Assembly: GCA_034926635.1 (NCBI GenBank)
Contig: JAYFQX010000001.1
Coordinates: forward strand, 219,599-283,598
Length of the DNA: 64,000 bases
From: Christensenella sp034926635
Lineage (GTDB): Bacteria > Bacillota > Clostridia > Christensenellales > Christensenellaceae
Direction of reading: 5' to 3'
The translations under genes and the position numbers were made by a program. This document shows, one piece after another, positions 34,298 to 40,278 of this stretch. Position 1 is the first letter of the stretch. Each line of letters begins with the position of its first letter. The notes below the pieces were generated by a model. The model was not told where the DNA came from and did not search any database. It saw only the letters and a program-made list of their open reading frames with translations.

Positions 34298-34475
34298 TGT
34301 GCTCTCCAACCTTTCGTTTATCTGATGTTGGCTTTTCCGCATTTTCAGGAATAATCCAAATACGGCTCATTCTTGTCGCGCCAGCAATCCGATTGGTCTT
34401 GCAAAGAATCTGAACCTGTCTTGTAGTAATGCCCCATTTTTCTGCTGCATCCTGAACTGTAATATAACCGTTCAT
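34290..34475 (-). CDS. Small helix-turn-helix protein, first gene of the defence operon
   Basis: 61 residues: 'MNGYITVQDAAEKWGITTRQ' then 'VQILCKTNRIAGATRMSRIW', a MerR/excisionase-type winged HTH. Its stop overlaps the start of the restriction-methylase gene by eight bases, so translation of the large gene is probably coupled. By position it could be a controller-like regulator that delays restriction after transfer. Alternatively it is a recombination-directionality factor, but a better candidate for that (39019) exists next to the integrase. Confidence 0.75.
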   Translation of the reverse strand: MNGYITVQDAAEKWGITTRQVQILCKTNRIAGATRMSRIWIIPENAEKPTSDKRKVGEHNE

Positions 34476-34517
34476 TCACAATACCTCGTTCCTAGCTATT
34501 GCTATAGGACTACATTT

Positions 34518-34546
34518 AGTATATTCGTTTAAGCGAAATGCGTCAA
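34518..34546 (-). promoter_or_regulatory. Promoter of the island B defence operon
   Basis: Minus strand TTGACG (34546-34541), 17-base spacer, TATACT (34523-34518), about 43 bases before the HTH gene. It shares 15 identical bases with the island A cargo promoter. Confidence 0.78.
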
Positions 34547-34643
34547 GCAATATTATCTAATCAGTTATCTTTATACGATAACAATTACTACTGTTAGTTA
34601 AATCATGCTTGGTTTGCGCTATAACTTACTTTATACGAGAAAA

Positions 34644-34674
34644 TGGCGGCGACACATCGAAACGTGCCGCCGCC
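34644..34674 (-). terminator. Terminator after tnpV
   Basis: Stem GGCGGCGGCAC / GTGTCGCCGCC on the minus strand followed by ATTTTCTC. It isolates the mobilization operon from the cargo operon. Confidence 0.7.
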
Positions 34675-34681
34675 CACACCA

Positions 34682-35059
34682 TTATGCGTACATGATCTCG
34701 CTGTTTACGATCTCCCGCGCCCGCGCTGTGATGTTATTCATTCTGCCAACCCATTCCATCTGATTTTCTGCTTTCAGCCGTTCCGATATTCCTTCCATTT
34801 TAGCCAGTTCGCCTACTATCCGAGAAAACAAATCCTGCGCTTGTCGGTCGATATCCGCAAGATAGCCGCTCAGCTTTCCACTTGTCAAAAGCTCGATATA
34901 AAGCACCTTCCTATACTCCTTCAAATACCGCTTGTGCCGTTGTCCCCATACGCCGATGGGCTGCTGTTCTTCCTCGGTCAGCCTGAGGCAGGGAATATAA
35001 TAGTCACCCTGCCGCTCGTACCACAGTCCGTTCTTCTCGTCGTAAATTCTGTTTTCCAT
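34682..35059 (-). CDS. tnpV: TnpV-like transposon protein
   Basis: 125 residues, 'MENRIYDEKNGLWYERQGDY' at the start and 'VWGQRHKRYLKEYRKVLYIE' in the middle, matching the TnpV proteins of Tn4451/Tn4453-type mobilizable elements of clostridia. Function is unknown; a helical, charged protein without catalytic motif. The start overlaps the end of the relaxase gene, as expected for a mobilization operon. It ends just before a terminator. Confidence 0.82.
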   Translation of the reverse strand: MENRIYDEKNGLWYERQGDYYIPCLRLTEEEQQPIGVWGQRHKRYLKEYRKVLYIELLTSGKLSGYLADIDRQAQDLFSRIVGELAKMEGISERLKAENQMEWVGRMNNITARAREIVNSEIMYA

Positions 35060-35069
35060 TGTTTGCACC

Positions 35070-36263
35070 TTACCTTTCATATTCTTCTCTTTTGCGTCTG
35101 AGACGCTTGTGCGTTTCCAAATCTGCCAATGCCCGCTGTATCAAATCCTGTGCCTTATCGGGGCCGAGATACTTTTGCACCTGCCGATATTCCTTGACCT
35201 CTGTTTCCAACAGTTTACTGCGTTCCTGCTCATCTCTTATACGCTCCGTAAGGTTGTAAACAGCGTTATCCGCCTTATCCAATGCCTTTTGCAGTCCACT
35301 CAGCTTGCCGACCAAAGCGTGGTAGCGGGACACCGCCGTTTTCAGCGCCTGCTTGATTTTCACAAGCAACAGATGGGCAAATTTATCACGGTATGCCTTT
35401 GCCGTCATAAGCATGGGAGGATCGGGCAAACTCCATTCAGGCTGATCGTATTTCCACGTTTCATTTTCAATCAGTTCTTTCATGCGCACGAACGTCGTAA
35501 GCTCGCCTTTGACTTCCCGTAAAGCGTCGGCGGCGCCATGAAGCGCTACTTGTTTTTCGGAGATAGCGCCATCAAGCGCCAACACTTCCTCGGAGCGTAC
35601 TTTCTTCTCATAATCGAGTACGGACAAATGCTTTTCGTGCGTACCCTTTTGTTCCCATTCGATGCCGTGCCGCTCCATGACGGCGGCAAGCTGTTCTTTC
35701 TCGGACAGTACCCATTGGCTCCATTCCGTGTCCCCGCGTGAGCCGCCGATAAAGCCCTGTGCTGCAAGCGCCTGTTTGAGCGACAGCCGTGTTTCCAAAC
35801 CGCGCTTACTTCCCGTGGTAAAGGGTACAAAGTCGATGTGCAGATGAGGCGTAGCTTCGTCCATGTGAAGATGTGCGGAGAACACCCTAAGATTTGGATT
35901 GTGGGCTTGAAAGCTCTGCATATATTCGTCCAGAACCTTCGCAGCCAATGCGCCGTCCTCGGTCTGCGCGTTCATATCGTCCCGATTGCCGACTTGTAAA
36001 ATGACCTCATGGAACGGCTTTTCCTGTTTACCCGACCGTATCTTTTCGTAGTAATCATCAATGCGCCTGTCCGCCCGCGTCTGCTTGGCGTTATACTTTT
36101 CAAGAGCATCGTCGAACAATTCATGGAAGACTGCTTTGATTTTTTCGTTACAGTAATCATGATTCAAATGCGCCCTTGTTGGGTCTGTATTCTTAGCGTG
36201 AAACTGGCGGCTGTTGTGGTTGACAGAACCCTTGCCGACAATCACGCTGATGGTTCTTTTCAC
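35070..36263 (-). CDS. MobV/Pre-type relaxase (plasmid recombination/mobilization protein)
   Basis: 397 residues. The N-terminal relaxase domain has 'HAKNTDPTRAHLNHDYC' and the metal-binding histidine motif 'HLHMDEATPHLHIDFVP', typical of Mob_Pre/MobV relaxases that nick at oriT. The C-terminal about 170 residues are a long charged coiled coil ('LREVKGELTTFVRMKELI', 'NAVYNLTERIRDEQERS'). The stop overlaps the tnpV start region. Palindromes in the 200 bases upstream (36299-36458) are good oriT candidates. Mobilization would need a conjugation machine from another element. Confidence 0.88.
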   Translation of the reverse strand: MKRTISVIVGKGSVNHNSRQFHAKNTDPTRAHLNHDYCNEKIKAVFHELFDDALEKYNAKQTRADRRIDDYYEKIRSGKQEKPFHEVILQVGNRDDMNAQTEDGALAAKVLDEYMQSFQAHNPNLRVFSAHLHMDEATPHLHIDFVPFTTGSKRGLETRLSLKQALAAQGFIGGSRGDTEWSQWVLSEKEQLAAVMERHGIEWEQKGTHEKHLSVLDYEKKVRSEEVLALDGAISEKQVALHGAADALREVKGELTTFVRMKELIENETWKYDQPEWSLPDPPMLMTAKAYRDKFAHLLLVKIKQALKTAVSRYHALVGKLSGLQKALDKADNAVYNLTERIRDEQERSKLLETEVKEYRQVQKYLGPDKAQDLIQRALADLETHKRLRRKREEYER

Positions 36264-36298
36264 TAAATCACTTCCTTTCGCCGCTTGCGGCGGCCTTT

Positions 36299-36359
36299 GT
36301 TACTTTCTGCGAAAGTAACGCAAAAGCACTTTTGACACTTCGCATCAAAAGTGCTTTGC
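36299..36359. other. oriT-like palindromes upstream of the relaxase
   Basis: Two adjacent inverted repeats: GTTACTTTC-TGC-GAAAGTAAC (36299-36319) and GCAAAAGCACTTTTGA / TCAAAAGTGCTTTGC (36320-36359). MobV-type oriT sites are usually hairpins just 5' of the mob gene, which fits this place 35-100 bases upstream of the start. Confidence 0.6.
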
Positions 36360-36384
36360 GCCCTGCGGGGCTTTTGGCTTCGCC

Positions 36385-36458
36385 CGTGACGGTCGTGACG
36401 ATGGTGACGGTATTTTTGATACCGCACCCGCTCCCGAAATATCGTCACGACCGTCACG
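36385..36458. repeat. 18-bp perfect inverted repeat with CGTCACG-type iterations
   Basis: Arms CGTGACGGTCGTGACGAT (36385-36402) and ATCGTCACGACCGTCACG (36441-36458), with a further GTGACGG and TCGTCACGC next to them. The cluster of GTCACG units between the RepA-like gene and the relaxase could be a replication-origin or regulator-binding array. Confidence 0.55.
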
Positions 36459-36463
36459 CATCG

Positions 36464-37609
36464 TCACGCTTCCGTTGTGAGCGTCAACGTGATTCTGCGC
36501 CCGCCATGCGTTCGCCTGCACTCGTAGCGGATGCCGTACTCGTTGTAGAGCCGCCCCGCGCCGACGTTCAGCCGCCGTGAAAGGACATTGGCGGGTAAGT
36601 CCGTCTGCAAGGCTTCCGAGAGCATGGAGGCGCTGCCCGTCCATGCGGGAACATCGGCATTTACCAACCGAGAAACGGATTCGAGCAGCGTATCGGGCGG
36701 GTCTTTCCAAAGCTCCGTTTCCACGCCGGTCAGCTGCCATGTGCAATGCTCCCTGTCAAACGACAGCCGCAGCCGTTGATCCTGTTGGTCGCGCCCTACC
36801 ACATCGAGCAGGGCGGCGTTGTCCGTGCGTTTTTCCTTTTGCAGGATAAACGCCCCGTCAGCAGCGCCGAGCAGACCGTTTGTTCCGGAAATGGTGTCAA
36901 AGCGGTCATCGGCTTCCTGTTTCCTTGTGTGGTGAACGATCAAGATGGAAATGGAGCATTGGTCGGTCAGCTTCTTCAGACGCGCAATGATTTCATAGTC
37001 GTTCGCGTAGCTGTATTTCTCGCTCGACGCCTCCCGTACTTTTTGCAGCGTGTCGATGATGATGAGCCTTGTGTCGGGATGCTTTCGGACGAACTGTTCC
37101 AACTGCTTGTCCAACCCGTCGTTCAAGCGCATGGCTGCCGTGGCAAAGTGAAAATTGTCCGCGCCCTCCACGCCGAACATTCGTGACATACGCCCCTGCA
37201 AGCGAGGATAATCGTCCTCCAATGCGAGATACAGCACCGTTCCTTTTCTGACCTCCCGTTCCCATAGCGGGAGCCCGGTACTCACATGGTAGCCGATCTG
37301 CGCTACAAGGAAGGATTTGCCGACCTTGGGCGCACCCGCGAAAATATATGTGCCGGGGTAGAGCAGATTTTCGATCACGGGCGGACGCGCCGGGTATGCG
37401 CTTTCGTACAGCCCAGACAGGCTGATCGTTCGCAAATAATACGGGTCGAGCATACTTGCTGTAAGTTCTGCATCGTCTTCACCCGAAAATTCATCATTGA
37501 AATCCTCGTCTGCATCTGCTAAACTGACCGTAGTGATTAAGTGAAGTGGCTGCTTTTCGTCTGCGCCAACAGGCGATTCCAAAGCGGTCATTTTCTTTTC
37601 TTCCGTCAT
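36464..37609 (-). CDS. RecA-fold AAA ATPase, RepA/DnaB-like helicase of the mobile element
   Basis: 381 residues. The RecA-type core has Walker A 'AGAPKVGKSFLVAQIGY' (about 92), 'TVLYLALEDDYPRLQGRMSR', Walker B 'RLIIIDTLQKVREA' and 'ISILIVHHTRKQEADDRFD'. The C-terminal about 80 residues resemble a winged helix. This is the architecture of RepA-like hexameric helicases of plasmids and mobilizable islands, so the element may replicate transiently after excision. Codon use is G+C-rich compared with the cargo genes. The start overlaps the end of the MobC-like gene by four bases. Confidence 0.85.
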   Translation of the reverse strand: MTEEKKMTALESPVGADEKQPLHLITTVSLADADEDFNDEFSGEDDAELTASMLDPYYLRTISLSGLYESAYPARPPVIENLLYPGTYIFAGAPKVGKSFLVAQIGYHVSTGLPLWEREVRKGTVLYLALEDDYPRLQGRMSRMFGVEGADNFHFATAAMRLNDGLDKQLEQFVRKHPDTRLIIIDTLQKVREASSEKYSYANDYEIIARLKKLTDQCSISILIVHHTRKQEADDRFDTISGTNGLLGAADGAFILQKEKRTDNAALLDVVGRDQQDQRLRLSFDREHCTWQLTGVETELWKDPPDTLLESVSRLVNADVPAWTGSASMLSEALQTDLPANVLSRRLNVGAGRLYNEYGIRYECRRTHGGRRITLTLTTEA

Positions 37610-37932
37610 TCCGTTTCTCCCTTCATGCCTTCCATTACGTCCGCAATCATGTGAATAGTGTCCATGAGATCACTGTCAATGCTGTTTCCGGCCTCGATAC
37701 GCTGAAGTTCCGCAAGAATGGCGGTAAGCTCGTTGCGGAGAGCCTTGTACACGCGCGGATTGCCCTGCACCACTACGTCCCGACAAGTGAGCCGCCGCGT
37801 GATATAGTCCTGCTTGGTAAGCCCCGATAGGCGCACCTGCGCTTCGATCTGCGCGTCCTCTTCCGGCGATACGCGGAAAGCGACGGTCTTGTTTCTCCAA
37901 CGGTTTTTGTCGTCGCGGTTCTTTGCTGACAT
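37606..37932 (-). CDS. MobC-like relaxosome accessory protein
   Basis: 108 residues from ATG 37932, which has GGGAGG upstream. The N-terminus is basic ('MSAKNRDDKNRWRNKT') and followed by the ribbon-helix-helix-like 'VAFRVSPEEDAQIEAQVRLS' and 'GLTKQDYITRRL', the pattern of MobC/MbeC-like proteins that help relaxases at oriT. The C-terminus is a helical, acidic tail. It sits between integrase and RepA-like genes and is coupled to the latter. Confidence 0.75.
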   Translation of the reverse strand: MSAKNRDDKNRWRNKTVAFRVSPEEDAQIEAQVRLSGLTKQDYITRRLTCRDVVVQGNPRVYKALRNELTAILAELQRIEAGNSIDSDLMDTIHMIADVMEGMKGETE

Positions 37933-37936
37933 TTTC

Positions 37937-39016
37937 TTAATCCTCCCTGTTTCTCTCAATGTCTAATTTCTGCGCCATTTCCTTCTGCCTTGAAGGAAAC
38001 AGATGCGCGTACCGATAGGTGATGTCAATGCTCTCATGCCCGACCCGCTTTGCAATCGCCAACGCCGAAAAGCCTTGGTCGATCAGAAGTGAAATGTGAC
38101 TGTGCCGCAAATCGTGTATTCTGATGCGCTTCACGCCAGTTTCCTTCGCACCCCTGTCCATTTCGTGATGGAGATATGACTTGCTGATCGGAAAGAGCCT
38201 GTCCGACGCCGATATGCCGTAAAGCATTTTGATATAATCCTGCATTTCTTCACAAAGGAATTGCGGCATATCTATGGTTCTGTTGCTGTTCTTGGTCTTG
38301 GGCGGTGTGATAACGTCCCGCTTCTTAATCCGCTGATAGGACTTGTCGATTCTGACCGTGCTTCTCTTGAAGTCAAAATCGGCGGGCGTAAGCGCCAGTA
38401 GTTCACCCTCGCGTATGCCGCACCAGTAAAGCATTTCAAAGGCGTAATAGGATAGCGGCTTGTCCATCATGGCATCTGCAAATTTCAGATATTCGTCCTT
38501 TATCCAGAACAGCATTTCCTTGTGTGTTTCAGAACCCATATTGCCCGCTTTGGCGGCGGGATTGATGCCCAGCTCATAATACTTGACAGCGTGATTGAAT
38601 ATGGCGCTGAGTTGATTGTGAATGGTTTTGAGATAGCATGTCGAGTATGGCTTGCCACGCTCGTCCGTTAGGCTGCGTATCTCATTTTGCCAGTCGATTA
38701 CGTCCTTCGCTGTAATCTCAGATAGTTTTCGCTGACCAAAGTATGGCAGCAGCTTTTTCTTTATCACACTTTCCTTAGATAGCCATGTGTTTTCCTTTAG
38801 TTTGGGTCTAACGTCTTTCTCATATAATTCCGTGAAGCTCTCAAATGTCATATCTACATCGGCTTGCTTTTGTCTTAAAAATTCGCGCTCCCAATTAAGG
38901 GCTTCCTTTTTTGTGGCAAATCCCCGCTTGCACTTCTGCTTGCGCTCGCCTTTCCAGTCCGTGTAACGGAATATTGTGTACCATGTTCTGGTACTGTCAT
39001 TTTTGAATGCCGCCAT
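37937..39016 (-). CDS. int: Tyrosine recombinase / integrase of island B
   Basis: 359 residues. The N-terminal arm-binding domain ('RTWYTIFRYTDWKGERKQKC') is followed by a SAM-like core-binding domain. The catalytic domain has the first Arg in 'GIREGELLALT', 'HDLRHSHISLL' (H-x-x-R), 'VGHESIDITYRYAHL' with the late His and the Tyr nucleophile. All residues for activity are present. It lies near the guaA end with xis upstream, the usual layout of guaA-integrating elements; the GTTATCAAA repeats at both ends are its likely arm sites. Confidence 0.93.
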   Translation of the reverse strand: MAAFKNDSTRTWYTIFRYTDWKGERKQKCKRGFATKKEALNWEREFLRQKQADVDMTFESFTELYEKDVRPKLKENTWLSKESVIKKKLLPYFGQRKLSEITAKDVIDWQNEIRSLTDERGKPYSTCYLKTIHNQLSAIFNHAVKYYELGINPAAKAGNMGSETHKEMLFWIKDEYLKFADAMMDKPLSYYAFEMLYWCGIREGELLALTPADFDFKRSTVRIDKSYQRIKKRDVITPPKTKNSNRTIDMPQFLCEEMQDYIKMLYGISASDRLFPISKSYLHHEMDRGAKETGVKRIRIHDLRHSHISLLIDQGFSALAIAKRVGHESIDITYRYAHLFPSRQKEMAQKLDIERNRED

Positions 39017-39018
39017 GT

Positions 39019-39219
39019 TTAGTCTCCTCTCCTCGTTTCATTCCGTGTTCCATAGAACCTCTCGTGGAAAAACTTCCTATCTATTCTTCCAGAGATTGTG
39101 ATACAGCCGGTCTGCTTCAGTTCTGCATTCAGCTTTCTGATAAGTCTGTATGCGTAGGAGTTGGAAACGCCCAGCTCCTCGGCAACCTCGTTTACTCGCA
39201 TAAACATTTGTCCTGCCAT
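39019..39219 (-). CDS. xis: Excisionase-like HTH protein
   Basis: 66 residues: 'MFMRVNEVAEELGVSNSYAY' then 'RLIRKLNAELKQTGCITISG' and 'IDRKFFHERFYG', a winged-helix excisionase pattern common in Firmicutes mobile elements. It starts after AAAGGAGGGGCACA and ends two bases before the integrase gene. It probably steers the integrase toward excision. It is expressed from a promoter facing the XRE repressor gene. Confidence 0.85.
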   Translation of the reverse strand: MAGQMFMRVNEVAEELGVSNSYAYRLIRKLNAELKQTGCITISGRIDRKFFHERFYGTRNETRRGD

Positions 39220-39561
39220 TGTGCCCCTCCTTTCCTATCCTAATTGCTTTTTGCCGTTCTCCCCGATACAGCTTCCTGGCGCGCATATCCCACATTTGGT
39301 GCTGCCCCGTATTTGCCTCCCTTGGCACGCTCCCCTCAAGCATGAGGCTCTTGGCGCTGCTTCCCCGCAAAGGTGACTGCTCGGACGGTCATTCAGTTTT
39401 ACTAAGCGTTTATGCTTAGTGAGTATACTGTACTAAACTTATTTGCTAAAGTCAAGCGGTTTCGAGTAAAACATTTAACTTTTTTGTTTAATTTATCTTG
39501 ACCGTGCTAAACATATCTGATATAGTCAAAAAAATGGTTATTTAGAACAGGAGATGTGCTT
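39220..39561. promoter_or_regulatory. Divergent control region between xis and the XRE repressor
   Basis: 342 bases. For xis (minus): TTGACT (39455-39450), 17-base spacer, TACAGT (39432-39427). For the repressor (plus): TTGACC (39498-39503), 17-base spacer, TATAGT (39521-39526). An inverted repeat ACTAAGC-N6-GCTTAGT (39401-39420) lies just downstream of the xis promoter start and is a likely repressor operator; related CTAAAC/GTTTA words are scattered between. A G+C-rich untranslated leader of about 180 bases precedes xis. Confidence 0.65.
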
Positions 39562-40071
39562 ATGGCAATCGGTGAAAGAATCAAGTTCATTAGAAATCTG
39601 CGCGGCATGACGCAGAAGTATTTAGGGCAGGCTATCGGCTTTGACAAGAGAACAGCTGATGTTCGCATAGCGCAATATGAATCCGGTACAAGAACGCCTA
39701 AAGAAAACATTACGAAGGCTCTTGCAGAAGTGCTCAATGTTGTTCCACCGGCTTTGGAAGTCCCAAACATAGATTCATACATTGGACTTGCTCACACTCT
39801 TTTTGCGTTGGAGGATATGTACGGTATCCACATTGACAAGCGGGAAGACGAAGTCTGTTTGACGCTCGATAAGGACAACAGGACTTCTTATCGAACTCTT
39901 TTTGACTTCTTTTCCGCATGGCAAAAAGAAGCCGAGAAGCTCAAAACGGGAGGAATCAGCAGGGAAGAGTATGACGCATGGCGCTATACCTACCCCGAAA
40001 TAGAGGCAAAGCGCACACGCGAAGCGTTGGATGCCATTCGGACAGAACGCAAGGCAAAGCATAAAGAATGA
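39562..40071 (+). CDS. XRE-family repressor of the element
   Basis: 169 residues. The N-terminal lambda-repressor-type HTH reads 'IGERIKFIRNLRGMTQKYLG' and 'ADVRIAQYESGTRTPKENIT'. The C-terminal half is a conserved partner region ('YIGLAHTLFALEDMYGIHID', 'SAWQKEAEKLKTGGISREEY') seen in repressors of clostridial integrative elements. It is divergent from xis-int and so likely controls excision. The ATG at 39562 has CAGGAGATGTGCTT upstream. Confidence 0.85.
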   Translation: MAIGERIKFIRNLRGMTQKYLGQAIGFDKRTADVRIAQYESGTRTPKENITKALAEVLNVVPPALEVPNIDSYIGLAHTLFALEDMYGIHIDKREDEVCLTLDKDNRTSYRTLFDFFSAWQKEAEKLKTGGISREEYDAWRYTYPEIEAKRTREALDAIRTERKAKHKE

Positions 40072-40088
40072 TCTCCTTTCACAGAAAT

Positions 40089-40136
40089 AAAAAGCGGCTG
40101 CACTGACTATTCTGAAATCAGTACAACCGCTTTTTT
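40089..40136 (+). terminator. Terminator after the XRE repressor
   Basis: Imperfect long stem AAAGCGGCTGCACTGA / ATCAGTACAACCGCTTT followed by a T-run (TTTTTTG). Confidence 0.8.
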
Positions 40137-40201
40137 GTTTGGAGAATTGCCCCTGCACCTGCAAACCACAGGCACACTGCAACAAATGCGCTCAAACGTC
40201 T

Positions 40202-40221
40202 GTTATCAAATTGTTATCAAA
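40202..40221. repeat. Right arm-type repeats of island B
   Basis: GTTATCAAA at 40202 and 40213, spaced 11 bases, matching the left-end set at 26784-26817 in sequence and spacing. Confidence 0.65.
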
Positions 40222-40233
40222 AGGCAAAAGAAA

Positions 40234-40270
40234 GTCCCGAAAACCCAGTCATTTAGCGGGTTTTCGGGAC
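40234..40270. terminator. Hairpin protecting the guaA end from island transcription
   Basis: Perfect 13-bp stem GTCCCGAAAACCC / GGGTTTTCGGGAC immediately outside the guaA stop. It can serve as the guaA terminator supplied by the element; no strong U-tract is seen. Confidence 0.6.
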
Positions 40271-40278
40271 TGCGTTAT

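Noticed and set aside
26899..34342. BREX or DISARM assignment of the cargo operon
   Set aside because: No PglZ, BrxC/PglY, Lon-like, SNF2 helicase or phospholipase-D gene is present; the methylases are Type IIG-like and the partners are SIR2 and HerA.
36345..36746. Arg/His-rich frames around the oriT region
   Set aside because: They result from G+C-rich sequence overlapping the RepA-like gene; composition is not protein-like.
39077..39370. Minus-strand frame across the xis leader
   Set aside because: It overlaps xis in another frame and lacks a ribosome binding site; the xis frame has the HTH motif.
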